A stretch of DNA of 64,000 nt from Oscillospiraceae bacterium (GCA_019423755.1 JAHZAU010000004.1:1-64000), one strand, 5' to 3'; positions 50,938 to 59,735 are shown, counted from the first letter of the stretch. Notes: a model not told the origin generated them from the sequence alone. Program-made: numbers and translations.

Positions 50938-50989
50938 GCAGCCGGTCCGTGTCCTTTTTTTGAGGGCGCGGGCCGGCTGCTTTTCTTTT
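50938..50989 (+). terminator. mntP terminator
   Basis: GCAGCCGG, long loop containing T7, CCGGCTGC followed by TTTTCTTTT. Confidence 0.75.
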
Positions 50990-51095
50990 GGGCATAACCC
51001 TCGTCCCCCGGCCATATAAATGGGATGGAAACGACCGTTCCCGGTGGTCCGCTGCCGGGAGGAGCCAGACAGAAGAAAGCGAGGTACCCCGGTAT

Positions 51096-52706
51096 ATGGA
51101 ATGCAACGTAACAAAACAAGCCGTGTCGGTCAACGACATCGTCTACGACGGCGCGGTGGAACAGTCCCTGGAATGTGATATCGTCCTCCCGGATTATTGC
51201 CCGGACATCGTCAAGATCCTCAAGTGTGAGCTGTCCTGCGCCGTCACCTCGGCCCAGCCGGAGGGCCCGGTGCTGCAGTTGGAGGGGCTGGCGGTAGCGA
51301 AAGTGCTGTATCTCAGCGACGACAACCCCTCCGGCACCATGGAGCTGCACTCGGCCGACTGCCGCATCCCCTATTCCCGCAGCTGCGACTGGAAGGGCAA
51401 GCAGCCGGTGGAGCGGGCGCTGGTGCAGGCCTGTGTCCGCACCGATACCGTCAGCTGCCGGGCGGTGAGCAAGCGGCGGTTGGAGGTACGCGGCGCGGTG
51501 ACCCACCGCATCAAGGCCGTCTCCTGCGCCGAGCAGGAGGTGGTCACCGACGCCCAGGGCGCCGGCGTGCAGCTCAGGCGCTCCACCTTGGAGCGCACCG
51601 CCTGCGTCTGCCAGCAGCGGGGGGAGCTGGAGGTACAGGAGACGCTGGAGCTTTCCTCCGGCAAGCCCCCGGTGCGCAGCATCGTGCTCAGCCGCTGCAC
51701 CGCGGTGGTCACCGACAGCCGGGTGCTGGCCGGGCGGGTGATGACCAAAGGGGAGCTGCGGCTGCAGCTGCTCTACTACGGCGTGGGGGAGGACAACGGC
51801 GACGCCCAGTGCGGCCCCGGACCCTTGGAGACCATGGAATACACCCTGCCCATCAGCCAGATCATCGACCTGCCCGGCGCCGACGACCAGAGCCTTTGTT
51901 CCCTTTGCTCCCGGGTGACCCAGTGGGACCTGCAGCCCCGGGCCGACGGCGAGGGCCAGATGACCCTGCTGGATCTGACCGCCACCGTCCACACGGCGGC
52001 GGAGGCCTACACCCCCCAGACGGTGCTGCTGGCCCAGGACTGCTACGGCACCTGCTGCGAGTGCAGCTGCGAGGCCCAGACCCTGGGGCTTTTGGATTTG
52101 ATGCGGGTGGTGCAGGACACCGAGATGGTGCGGGAGACGGTGGACCTGCCGGACGAGGTGCGCACCATCCTGGCCGGGTGGGCCTCGGTGCTGGACCAGG
52201 AGGTCCGCCGCGACGGCGACGCCCTGCTGGTGGAATACCGGCTGGACCTTTGCCTGCTGGCCGCGGACGCCGAGGGCAACATCCAGTTTTACAGCGACGC
52301 CCGGCCCCAGTCCTTCCGGCTGCCGCTGGGGCGCTCCGCCAACACCGGGACCCAGGAGGAGCAGCCCTTCCTGCTGCCTTCGCTGACCCCGCTTTCCCTC
52401 AGCTACAGCGTCAAAGGGCCGTCGGCGGAGATCCGCTGCGAGGTACAGGTCTGCGGCAGCCTCTGCCGGATGCTTTCCCGCAGCGCCATCACCCAGGTCA
52501 GCTGCGACCCCAGCCGCCCCTGCCCCCGGGACTCCGACTGCGCCCTAACCATCTACTACGCCGACCGGGGCGAGACTTTGTGGGACATTGCCAAGCGCTA
52601 CCGCAGCAGCCTGGAAGCGGTGTTGGAGGAAAACTACTCCGCCGAGGAGCCGGCGCCGGAAAGCGGGGAGCTGCCCGCCCGCCGGATGCTCATCATCCCC
52701 CGCTAA
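51096..52706 (+). CDS. SPOCS-domain (DUF3794) protein with C-terminal LysM
   Basis: A 536-residue protein of the clostridial spore-coat/exosporium SPOCS family. The N-terminal part (SVNDIVYDGAVEQSLECDIV, LPDYCPDIVKILKCELSC) and a later similar module are DUF3794 domains; the last 50 residues are a LysM peptidoglycan-binding module (YYADRGETLWDIAKRYRSSL, ending ARRMLIIPR). No signal peptide, as for coat proteins made in the mother cell. It lies directly before spoIVA, 33 bp away, so the two may share expression. A CATAAC/CATATAAA pair at 50992-51020 could be a mother-cell (sigma-E-like) promoter. The start at 51096 follows GAGGT. Confidence 0.88.
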   Translation: MECNVTKQAVSVNDIVYDGAVEQSLECDIVLPDYCPDIVKILKCELSCAVTSAQPEGPVLQLEGLAVAKVLYLSDDNPSGTMELHSADCRIPYSRSCDWKGKQPVERALVQACVRTDTVSCRAVSKRRLEVRGAVTHRIKAVSCAEQEVVTDAQGAGVQLRRSTLERTACVCQQRGELEVQETLELSSGKPPVRSIVLSRCTAVVTDSRVLAGRVMTKGELRLQLLYYGVGEDNGDAQCGPGPLETMEYTLPISQIIDLPGADDQSLCSLCSRVTQWDLQPRADGEGQMTLLDLTATVHTAAEAYTPQTVLLAQDCYGTCCECSCEAQTLGLLDLMRVVQDTEMVRETVDLPDEVRTILAGWASVLDQEVRRDGDALLVEYRLDLCLLAADAEGNIQFYSDARPQSFRLPLGRSANTGTQEEQPFLLPSLTPLSLSYSVKGPSAEIRCEVQVCGSLCRMLSRSAITQVSCDPSRPCPRDSDCALTIYYADRGETLWDIAKRYRSSLEAVLEENYSAEEPAPESGELPARRMLIIPR

Positions 52707-52739
52707 CGCGCCAAATCAAAAAAGGAGGGAGCCTTCACA

Positions 52740-54218
52740 ATGGAAGGAAGCCGCATTTATCAGGACATTGCCCGCCGCACCGCCGGCGATATTTATATTG
52801 GGGTGGTGGGACCGGTGCGCACCGGCAAATCCACCTTCATCAAGCGCTTTATGGAGGCGCTGGTGCTGCCGCATATGGAGAACGACTACCGCCGCGACCG
52901 GGCCACCGACGAGCTGCCCCAGTCCGCCGCCGGCCGCACCATCATGACCACCGAGCCCAAATTCATCCCCGAGGACGCTGTGCGCATCCAGCTGGACGGC
53001 AACGCCCAGCTCAACGTGCGGATGATCGACTGCGTGGGCTACATCGTGCCCAGCTCCCTGGGCTATGTGGAAAACGACCAGCCCCGCATGGTGCTGACCC
53101 CGTGGTTCGAGGAGGAGATCCCCTTTAACATGGCGGCGGAGATCGGCACCCAGAAGGTCATCCAGGAACATTCCACCATCGGGCTGGTGATCACCACCGA
53201 CGGCTCCATCAGCGACATCCCCCGGGAGGAGTACGAGGAGGCCGAGGAGCGGGTCATCCGCGAGCTGCAGGAGATCGAAAAGCCCTTTGCGGTGCTGCTC
53301 AACTGCCGGGAGCCCCGGTCCCGCGCCGCCCAGGAGCTGGCCCGCAGCCTGGAAGAAAAGTACGGCGTGCCGGTGATGACCGTCAGCTGCCTGGACCTGA
53401 GCGAGGAGGACATCCGCGCCATTTTGGGCCAGGTGCTGCGGGAGTTCCCGGTGAAGGAGGTGCGGGTGGACCTGCCGCGGTGGGTGCTTTCCCTGGAAAA
53501 GGACCACTGGCTCAAGCGCCAGGTGCTGGACGCCATCTGCGACGCCTGCCGCGGGGTGCGGCGCATCAGCCACGTGGACCAGCGGCTGGGGCAGCTGTCC
53601 CAGTGCGAGGCGGTCAGCGAGGCCCGCAGCACCGGCATGGACCTGGGGCAGGGGAGCGTGGACGTGGCCATCCGGCTCATGCCCCAGCTGTTCTACCAGG
53701 TGTTGGAGGAGACCACCGGCCTGGAGATCGGCGGCGAGGAGGGGCTGATGCCCTGCCTGGCGGAGCTTGCCCGCATGAAGAAGGAGTACGACAAGGTGCG
53801 CGGTGCCCTGGAGGAGGTAGCGGCCACCGGCTACGGCATCGTCATGCCGTCGCTGGAGGAGCTGACCCTGGAGGAGCCGGAGATCGTCCGCCAGGGCGGG
53901 CGCTACGGCGTCCGGCTCAAGGCGTCGGCCCCCTCCATCCACATGATGCGCGCCGACATCACCACCGAGGTCAACCCCATCGTCGGCAGCGAAAAGCAGT
54001 CCGAGGAGCTGGTCATGTGCCTGCTGCGGGACTTTGAGGACGACCCGAAGAAGATCTGGGAGTCCAACATCTTCGGCAAGTCGCTGCACGAGCTGGTCAA
54101 CGAAGGGCTGCACAACAAGCTTTACCGCATGCCGGGCGACGCCCGCATCCGGCTGCAGGAGACCATCGAGCGCATCATCAACGAGGGGTGCAGCGGGCTC
54201 ATCTGCATCATCTTATAA
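52740..54218 (+). CDS. spoIVA: Stage IV sporulation protein A
   Basis: A 492-residue ATPase that polymerises on the forespore surface as the base layer of the coat. The Walker A motif GPVRTGKST is near residue 24, the middle domain is divergent from GTPases, and the C-terminus ends ECSGLICIIL-like, GCSGLICIIL, as in SpoIVA. Length equals that of B. subtilis (492). The ATG follows AAAGGAGGG by 10 bp. In B. subtilis it is expressed by sigma-E. A terminator follows. Together with spoVT and spoIIIA it shows that the host makes endospores. Confidence 0.96.
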   Translation: MEGSRIYQDIARRTAGDIYIGVVGPVRTGKSTFIKRFMEALVLPHMENDYRRDRATDELPQSAAGRTIMTTEPKFIPEDAVRIQLDGNAQLNVRMIDCVGYIVPSSLGYVENDQPRMVLTPWFEEEIPFNMAAEIGTQKVIQEHSTIGLVITTDGSISDIPREEYEEAEERVIRELQEIEKPFAVLLNCREPRSRAAQELARSLEEKYGVPVMTVSCLDLSEEDIRAILGQVLREFPVKEVRVDLPRWVLSLEKDHWLKRQVLDAICDACRGVRRISHVDQRLGQLSQCEAVSEARSTGMDLGQGSVDVAIRLMPQLFYQVLEETTGLEIGGEEGLMPCLAELARMKKEYDKVRGALEEVAATGYGIVMPSLEELTLEEPEIVRQGGRYGVRLKASAPSIHMMRADITTEVNPIVGSEKQSEELVMCLLRDFEDDPKKIWESNIFGKSLHELVNEGLHNKLYRMPGDARIRLQETIERIINEGCSGLICIIL

Positions 54219-54219
54219 G

Positions 54220-54264
54220 AAAACCGGCGGCGCGGGGGGCCTTTCCCGGCGCTGCCGGTTTTTT
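54220..54264 (+). terminator. spoIVA terminator
   Basis: AAAACCGGCGGCGC, loop, GGCGCTGCCGGTTTTTT. Confidence 0.88.
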
Positions 54265-54295
54265 GCTGCGGGAGGGGGAATTTTTATTTCGGGTA

Positions 54296-54385
54296 TTTTC
54301 AAACCGGATGGTTTGTAGTATGATAAGGGAAATTAAATAAGAATATTCCACCAATGCCATGATTTTTAACAAAATGACGGTGGAA
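54296..54385 (+). promoter_or_regulatory. Promoter and leader hairpin of mgtC
   Basis: A -10 TATGAT (54319-54324) with TTTTCA 17 bp upstream. In the leader TTCCACC (54346-54352) pairs with GGTGGAA (54379-54385). Class unknown; magnesium-responsive leaders are known for some mgt genes, but this one does not match a class I recall. Confidence 0.45.
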
Positions 54386-54465
54386 ATGACAAAAACAGAG
54401 AAAGAAAAACGACACGAAGTGTGAAAAGGTAATTCCCGTCCGAAAGAAAAAAGGAGGGATTTACC

Positions 54466-55134
54466 ATGATGGAATGGATTTTGGAGACACCGGATGTCCT
54501 GCAGGAATTGACCGGGGAGGCGATTTTGCTCCGGCTGGTGCTGGCGCTGCTGTGCGGCGGCGTGGTCGGCTGGGAGCGGGGGCGTCACGGCCGGGCTGCC
54601 GGTCTGCGGACCCATATTTTGGTCTGTTTGGGGGCCTGCCTGGCGGCGCTGAGCGGGGTCTATACCTCGGAGGTGCTGGGCTTTGCCGGCGATCCCAACC
54701 GCGTGGCCGCCCAGGTGCTGTCCGGCGTGGGCTTCTTGGGCGCCGGTACCATCCTCATCGGCCGGCAGGTCACCGGTCTGACCACCGCGGCCGGGCTTTG
54801 GACCACCGCTTCGGTGGGCATCGCCTTGGGCATCGGCTTCTATTGGCCGGCGCTCTTCACCATGGCGCTGGTTTTCCTGGCGATCACGGTGCTGGCCCGC
54901 ATCGAGCAGCTGGGCGGACAGTCGAAAAACAACATCCTGCGCTACGCGGAGCTGCGCTCGGTGGGGGATGTGCGGCTGTTCCAGGAGCAGCTGGCCGGCA
55001 AAAAGTACAACATGGACGTGGTCCCGGCCCGCAGCGGCTGCGCGGGACACGTGGGGGTGGAGTTTTCCATCTACCCGGGGGAACGCTCGGTGGCCTGGCT
55101 GGAAGAGCTGCCCTATGTGGTGTTCATCCTTTAA
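54466..55134 (+). CDS. MgtC/SapB family membrane protein
   Basis: A 222-residue protein with four or five membrane segments. The hallmark GWERGRHGRAAGLRTHILVC and GVGFLGAGTILIGRQVTGLT followed by TAAGLWTTASVGIALGIG block defines MgtC-family proteins, linked in other bacteria to low magnesium, ATP control and phosphate balance. The C-terminal 65 residues form a small soluble domain (VGVEFSIYPGERSVAWLEEL). AAGGAGG lies 7 bp before the ATG. It sits between spoIVA and the spoIIIA operon with its own promoter and terminator, and so has no evident link with sporulation. Confidence 0.9.
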   Translation: MMEWILETPDVLQELTGEAILLRLVLALLCGGVVGWERGRHGRAAGLRTHILVCLGACLAALSGVYTSEVLGFAGDPNRVAAQVLSGVGFLGAGTILIGRQVTGLTTAAGLWTTASVGIALGIGFYWPALFTMALVFLAITVLARIEQLGGQSKNNILRYAELRSVGDVRLFQEQLAGKKYNMDVVPARSGCAGHVGVEFSIYPGERSVAWLEELPYVVFIL

Positions 55135-55159
55135 TGGAAAGAAACCGGTATATGTACGG

Positions 55160-55209
55160 AAAAAACGTCTCGGAAACGGGGGAGGCCCCCGCTTCCGGGG
55201 CGTTTTTTT
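55160..55209 (+). terminator. mgtC terminator
   Basis: AAAAACGTCTCGGAAACGGGGG, AGG, CCCCCGCTTCCGGGGCGTTTTTTT. Confidence 0.88.
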
Positions 55210-55309
55210 GCGTGGGGGTTCTAAGCGGTGGGGGACAGGCATAGACTGTATCATCTTGGGACAAGGCCCCGGCCGGCGCCGCGGCAGATCAGAAAGGAAG
55301 GCAAGCAGC

Positions 55310-56461
55310 ATGAGTGAAAACGCAAAACGGCAGGACCCATATTTGCAGGCGGTGCAGCGGCTGGGGGACCCTTGGGGCCCGCGGCTGGCCCGGTTGGAGG
55401 AAGGTGTGCGGGAGCAGGTGCGGGAGGTGCGCCTGACCCGAGGACAGCCGCCGCTGTTTGTCACCGGGCAAGGGACGGGCCCCGCCTGGGAGCTGGGGGC
55501 GATGGAGCCGGAGCTTTCCAGCCCGGTGACCCCGGCGCAGCTGGAAGGGGCGCTGCAGGCCCTTTGCGGCTGGGCGGTACACACCCATCAGGAGGAGATC
55601 CGGCAGGGGTTTTTGTCTCTGCCGGGGGGACACCGCGCCGGTCTGGCCGGGACGGCGGTGGTCCAGGACGGGCAGGTCACCGGCCTGCGGGAGCTTTCCT
55701 CGGTGGTGCTGCGCATCGCCCGCACCCCCCGGGAGGACCGGGGCCTTCCCCTGGCGCGGGAGCTGTTTGCCGGGGGGCTTTGCTCGGTGCTGGTAGCCGG
55801 GGCGCCCGGCAGCGGCAAGACCACCCTGCTGCGGCAGCTTTGCCGGGCGGTGGCCGGAGGGGGATTGGGGACGCGGCGGACCGCGGCGGTGGTGGACGAG
55901 CGGGGAGAGCTGTCCGCATCGGGAGAACAGGACCTGGGGGAGGCGGCGGTGGTGCTCACCGGCTGGCCCAAGGCCCGGGGCATCCTGCAGGCGGTGCGGA
56001 CGCTGGCGCCCCAGGTGGTGTTCTGCGACGAGCTGGGCGGCCGGGAGGAAGTGGAAGCGGTGCTGGCGGGGCTCAACGCCGGGGCGGCGGCGGTGGCGTC
56101 GGTACACGCGGGGAGCTGGGCCGAGCTGCGCCGCAAGCCGCAGTTTCCCCTATTGTGCCAGGGGTTTGACTGGGTGGTGCTGCTGGAAGGTGCGGAGCAG
56201 CCGGGGCAGGTGCGGGAGATCGTCCCGCTGAGAAAGGAGATGCAGGCGGATGCTGCGGATCTTAGGGGGGATGCTGTTGGCGGCGGGGAGCGGCCTTTGG
56301 GGGCTGGAAAGCGTCTGGCGGCTGAGCCGGCGGCGCCGGGAGCTGGAATGGTTTTGGGAGCTGAGCGGCCGGCTGCAGGGGCAGCTGGGGTACAGCCTGG
56401 CTCCGCCCGACGCGCTGCTGCGGCAGGCTGGGTCCCGGCCACCCGGGCCGGAGCTTTGTAA
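55310..56461 (+). CDS. spoIIIAA: Stage III sporulation protein AA
   Basis: A 383-residue secretion-type ATPase of the mother cell, part of the feeding-tube complex between mother cell and forespore. The N-terminal domain is followed by Walker A VAGAPGSGKTTLLRQL near residue 165, Walker B APQVVFCDELGG and the AGAAAVASVHAG sensor region. Up to about residue 315 it looks normal; the last 70 residues (from ADAADLRGD) are Ala/Gly/Pro-rich and are coded in the same DNA as spoIIIAB in another frame. A usual SpoIIIAA is about 310 residues. The ATG follows AGAAAGGAAGG. First of eight genes. Confidence 0.93.
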   Translation: MSENAKRQDPYLQAVQRLGDPWGPRLARLEEGVREQVREVRLTRGQPPLFVTGQGTGPAWELGAMEPELSSPVTPAQLEGALQALCGWAVHTHQEEIRQGFLSLPGGHRAGLAGTAVVQDGQVTGLRELSSVVLRIARTPREDRGLPLARELFAGGLCSVLVAGAPGSGKTTLLRQLCRAVAGGGLGTRRTAAVVDERGELSASGEQDLGEAAVVLTGWPKARGILQAVRTLAPQVVFCDELGGREEVEAVLAGLNAGAAAVASVHAGSWAELRRKPQFPLLCQGFDWVVLLEGAEQPGQVREIVPLRKEMQADAADLRGDAVGGGERPLGAGKRLAAEPAAPGAGMVLGAERPAAGAAGVQPGSARRAAAAGWVPATRAGAL

Positions 56462-56744
56462 GGCGCTGGAGAGGCAGGGCGAGGGGCCGTTTTCCCGGCG
56501 GTGGCAGGCAGCGGTAGCCAGCCGGGAGTGGGCCCTTGCCCCCGAGGAGCGGCAGATGGTGGAGCAGCTGGGGCAGGTGCTGGGCGCCTGGGACGCAGCG
56601 GCCCAGTGTCCGGCGCTGGCCCAGCTGGAACAGCGCTGCGGGACCTATCTGCGCCAGTTGGAGGAGACCGGCGTCCCCCAGGCCCGTTTGCGGCGGACCT
56701 TGGGGCTGTTGGGAGGGCTGGCGGTGTGGGTCCTGCTTTGGTAG
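56250..56744 (+). CDS. spoIIIAB: Stage III sporulation protein AB
   Basis: A 164-residue protein with one N-terminal span (MLRILGGMLLAAGSGLWGLE) and a final hydrophobic stretch (LGLLGGLAVWVLLW). In between is a helical domain that in B. subtilis resembles T2SS GspF modules. It is the second subunit of the spoIIIA complex. Its first 212 bases overlap the spoIIIAA frame, but this frame carries the normal SpoIIIAB start and pattern. GGAG lies 11 bp before the ATG. Confidence 0.93.
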   Translation: MLRILGGMLLAAGSGLWGLESVWRLSRRRRELEWFWELSGRLQGQLGYSLAPPDALLRQAGSRPPGPELCKALERQGEGPFSRRWQAAVASREWALAPEERQMVEQLGQVLGAWDAAAQCPALAQLEQRCGTYLRQLEETGVPQARLRRTLGLLGGLAVWVLLW

Positions 56745-56787
56745 CCCAAAAACAGCGCCCACCCAGGCGCGGAAGGAGAGGAAAAAC

Positions 56788-56982
56788 ATGGATGTGGACC
56801 TGATCTTTAAGATCGCGGCCATTGGGATCATCGTTTCGGTGCTCAACCAGGTGCTGATCCGCTCCGGCCGGGAGGAACAGGCCATGATGACCACCCTGGC
56901 GGGGCTCATCGTGGTGCTTTTGATGATCATCGACCAGATCAGCCTGCTGTTTGACACGGTGAAGCGGGTGTTTGGTCTGTAA
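56788..56982 (+). CDS. spoIIIAC: Stage III sporulation protein AC
   Basis: A 64-residue membrane protein: MDVDLIFKIAAIGIIVSVLN then a second segment ending LLMIIDQISLLFDTVKRVFG L. The length and both spans match SpoIIIAC, which packs into the mother-cell membrane base of the spoIIIA channel. AAGGAGAGG lies 7 bp upstream of the ATG. Between spoIIIAB (43 bp) and spoIIIAD (16 bp). Confidence 0.93.
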   Translation: MDVDLIFKIAAIGIIVSVLNQVLIRSGREEQAMMTTLAGLIVVLLMIIDQISLLFDTVKRVFGL

Positions 56983-56998
56983 GGAAGGGGGCGAGCGG

Positions 56999-57406
56999 AT
57001 GGGAGGCGCAGAGGGCGTGAGCTTGGCGGCGGTGCTGGGGCTGGCGCTGGTGAGTACGGCGCTGCTGGCGCTGCTGCGGCAGGCAAAGCCGGAGTTTGGG
57101 GTGATGCTGTCGGTGGCGGCCTGCGGGCTGCTGCTGGTGCTGGCGCTGGGCTGGGTGCTGCCGGTGGTGCAGGAGATCGGGCGGCTGGCGGGGCTGGTGG
57201 GCCTGGGGGAACCGGAGGCCCAGCTGCTGGGCAAGGCGCTGGGGCTGTGCATGATCACCCAGCTGGCCTGCGACGCCTGCCGGGACGCCGGGGAGAGCGC
57301 CATCGCCTCCCGGGTGGAGCTGGCCGGGCGGGCGGCGGTGGTGGCGCTGGCCCTGCCGCAGTTTGCCCAGCTGCTTTCCATCGCCCTGGGGCTCATCGGA
57401 TGGTAA
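56999..57406 (+). CDS. spoIIIAD: Stage III sporulation protein AD
   Basis: A 135-residue membrane protein with about four spans: SLAAVLGLALVSTALLALLR, FGVMLSVAACGLLLVLALGW, then the hydrophilic GEPEAQLLGKALGLCMITQL stretch and the final AVVALALPQFAQLLSIALGL. It pairs with SpoIIIAC. ATG at 56999 follows AAGGAAGGGGG; the earlier in-frame GTG overlaps spoIIIAC and is rejected. Confidence 0.92.
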   Translation: MGGAEGVSLAAVLGLALVSTALLALLRQAKPEFGVMLSVAACGLLLVLALGWVLPVVQEIGRLAGLVGLGEPEAQLLGKALGLCMITQLACDACRDAGESAIASRVELAGRAAVVALALPQFAQLLSIALGLIGW

Positions 57407-57433
57407 AAACCAAGGAACGAAGGAGGCGGCAGC

Positions 57434-58600
57434 ATGAAGGGGAGCAGGCTTGCCCGGTGGCTTTTGGCGGCCGCGGCGGTGTGGTTTACCCTGGGAGGGG
57501 GACAAGTCTGGGCGGCGGAGACGCCGTCCTCCGGGGAATGGCTCCAACAGCGGGCCGAGGAATGGTTGGAGGAAACGGCCCGGGAACGCCTGCCCGAGAC
57601 GCCCTCCTCCGCCCAGGAAACGTTGGACGAGCTGGGGGTGGAGGAGCTGGGGCTGGGCGGCTTGCTGGCCCTTTCCCCGGGGGACTTTGCCCGGGTAGTG
57701 TGGGAGCAGGTGCAGCGGCAGCTTTCCCAGCCGGTGCGGGTGCTGGGGCGGCTGCTGGGGATGATGCTCCTGTGCGCGCTGCTGCAGGGGATGGAGACCG
57801 CCTTTTTGCGCCAGGGGCTGGGGCAGGTGTTTTCGGTGGTGTGCGTGCTGGCGGCGGCGTCCTTTCTGGTGCAGCCGGTGGCGGAGTGCATCTTGGACAC
57901 CACCCAGGCCCTGCGGGAAGGGTCGGTGTTCCTGCTGTCCTTTACGCCGCTTTTGGGCGGGGTGGTAGCCGCCGGGGGTCACCCGGTGCTGGCGGGCGGG
58001 TACAACCTGCTGCTGGTGGGGGCCTGCCAGGTGGTGAGCCAGCTGGCGGCGGACACCCTCATGCCGCTGCTGGGCATCTACCTGGGGCTGTGCCTGGTAG
58101 CGTCGGCGGCGCCCCAGCTGGGGCTGGAAGGGCTGGCCGAAGGCATCCGCAAGGCGGTGTGCTGGGGGCTGGGGCTGGCGACCACCGTCTTTGTGGGGCT
58201 GTTGAGCCTGCAAAGCGTCATCAGCACCGGGGCCGACAGCCTGAGCCTGCGGGCGTCGCGCTTTTTGGTGGGGAGCTTCGTGCCGGTCATCGGCGGGGCC
58301 CTTTCCGACGCGGCGGCCGCGGCCCAGGGGTGCTTGGGGATGCTGCGCGGGGCGGTGGGGTCCTTTGGCATCCTGGTGGCGGCGGCGACGGTGCTGCCGG
58401 CGCTGGTGAAAACGGCGGTGTGGTATCTCATCGCGGCGGCGGGCCAGCAGCTGGCGGCGGTGCTGGGCGCCCGGGAGGTGGGCAAGGCCCTGGGCGGGGC
58501 GGCGTCCGCCTTGGCGGTGACCTTGTCGGTGATGCTCTGCTTTGCGCTGCTGGTCATCGTCTCCACCACGGTGGTGCTGATGCTCACGGCGGGAAGCTAG
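57434..58600 (+). CDS. spoIIIAE: Stage III sporulation protein AE
   Basis: A 388-residue membrane protein with a cleavable-looking N-terminal signal (LARWLLAAAAVWFTLGGGQVWA), an outer domain of about 80 residues and then about eight spans. The central GSVFLLSFTPLLGGVVAAGG and VGSFVPVIGGALSDAAAA segments are typical of SpoIIIAE, the largest polytopic subunit. CGAAGGAGG lies 8 bp before the ATG. Fifth gene of the operon. Confidence 0.94.
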   Translation: MKGSRLARWLLAAAAVWFTLGGGQVWAAETPSSGEWLQQRAEEWLEETARERLPETPSSAQETLDELGVEELGLGGLLALSPGDFARVVWEQVQRQLSQPVRVLGRLLGMMLLCALLQGMETAFLRQGLGQVFSVVCVLAAASFLVQPVAECILDTTQALREGSVFLLSFTPLLGGVVAAGGHPVLAGGYNLLLVGACQVVSQLAADTLMPLLGIYLGLCLVASAAPQLGLEGLAEGIRKAVCWGLGLATTVFVGLLSLQSVISTGADSLSLRASRFLVGSFVPVIGGALSDAAAAAQGCLGMLRGAVGSFGILVAAATVLPALVKTAVWYLIAAAGQQLAAVLGAREVGKALGGAASALAVTLSVMLCFALLVIVSTTVVLMLTAGS

Positions 58601-58622
58601 GCGAAGAAAGGGGGAAGGGGAG

Positions 58623-59126
58623 ATGGAATCGGTCCGGAGCCTGGCCCAGGCGCTGTGTTACGCGGCGGTGGCCGGTTCGCTGACCATGCTGCTGGCGCCG
58701 GGGTCCTCCCTGGGGCGGGTGGTGCGGCTGGCGGTGACGGTGTTTTTCCTCTGCGCGGTGGCGCTGCCTTTGCGGGACCTTTCCTGGCCGGAGTGGCAGG
58801 GCAGCGAGGCCGCGGCCAGCCAGCAGCAGCTGGGGGAGGAGCTTTCCCGGGAGATGGCCGCCCTGCAGCAGGAGCTGGCCGGGCTGCGGCTGGAGGAGTG
58901 GCTGGGGCATTTGCTGCAAGAGCGGGGCATAAACCCGGTATCCGCCGCCATACATATTAGCGAGGATGGACAAAACGCCGCCGCCCAGGTGGTTTTGCGG
59001 GCGGAGGACGCCGGACGCGCCGGGGAGGTGCGCCGGCTGTTGGAGGACGCGGGCCTTTCCGCTCAGGTCGAGGCCCAAGAAGGAGGCCAAAATCATGGCA
59101 GAACAGACGAAGAACCCTTGGAGTGA
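58623..59126 (+). CDS. spoIIIAF: Stage III sporulation protein AF
   Basis: A 167-residue protein with two spans at the start (LAQALCYAAVAGSLTMLLAP; VVRLAVTVFFLCAVALPLRD), a coiled-coil stretch (QQLGEELSREMAALQQELAG) and an outer alpha/beta domain that in B. subtilis resembles ring-building motifs. The gene overlaps spoIIIAG by 32 bp, more than is usual. AAGGGGAG lies 7 bp before the ATG. Confidence 0.93.
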   Translation: MESVRSLAQALCYAAVAGSLTMLLAPGSSLGRVVRLAVTVFFLCAVALPLRDLSWPEWQGSEAAASQQQLGEELSREMAALQQELAGLRLEEWLGHLLQERGINPVSAAIHISEDGQNAAAQVVLRAEDAGRAGEVRRLLEDAGLSAQVEAQEGGQNHGRTDEEPLE

Positions 59127-59706
59127 CCGCTGGGAGCCGGTGCGCCGCTGGCTTTCCCAGGAGAAGAACCGCCGCCGGGCCTTGGTAGCTGCGGGTTTGG
59201 CGGGGATGGCGCTGATCCTGCTTTCAGAGGTTTGGCCCGCCCCGCGGGAGGACCCGCAGGCCCAGGAAACGGCCGCCCCGCAGGTTCTAAGCGACCAGCA
59301 GTACGCCCAGGACCTGGAACGGCGGTTGGAGGAGCTTCTGGAAAGCATCCAGGGCGCGGGGGAGTGCCAGGTGATGGTGACCCTGAGCCAGGGGGTGGAG
59401 TACGTTTACGCCAGCGAGGATAAGACCTCCCAGGACCAGACCCAGGACCGGACGGACGGCGCCGCCTCTCGCCTGCAGCAGAAGGACACCTCCGAGGGGC
59501 GCATCGTCCTTTTGGAGGACAGCTCCGGTTCCAGCCAGCCGCTTCTTGCCAGCACCAAGCAGCCCCGGGTCAACGGGGTGGCGGTGGTCTGCGACGGCGG
59601 CCGCAGCGCGGTGGTGAGCCAGCGGGTGGTGGAAACGGTCAGCTGCGTGCTGGGCATCCGCCCCAGCCAGGTATCGGTCTCCCCCCGGGAGGAAGGGTCC
59701 CGGTGA
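59095..59706 (+). CDS. spoIIIAG: Stage III sporulation protein AG
   Basis: A 203-residue protein with one span (ALVAAGLAGMALILLSEVWP) near residues 28-48 and an outer domain ending VVSQRVVETVSCVLGIRPSQ and VSVSP. In B. subtilis this subunit forms a 30-fold ring between the two membranes. ATG at 59095 with AGGAGG 8 bp upstream, inside the end of spoIIIAF. Confidence 0.93.
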   Translation: MAEQTKNPWSDRWEPVRRWLSQEKNRRRALVAAGLAGMALILLSEVWPAPREDPQAQETAAPQVLSDQQYAQDLERRLEELLESIQGAGECQVMVTLSQGVEYVYASEDKTSQDQTQDRTDGAASRLQQKDTSEGRIVLLEDSSGSSQPLLASTKQPRVNGVAVVCDGGRSAVVSQRVVETVSCVLGIRPSQVSVSPREEGSR

Positions 59707-59735
59707 ATCAATATCGAACATAGGAGGAAATTGGT

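Noticed and set aside
54968..55309. N-terminal extension of SpoIIIAA
   Set aside because: Crosses the end of mgtC and its terminator; the true start has a ribosome binding site at 55310.
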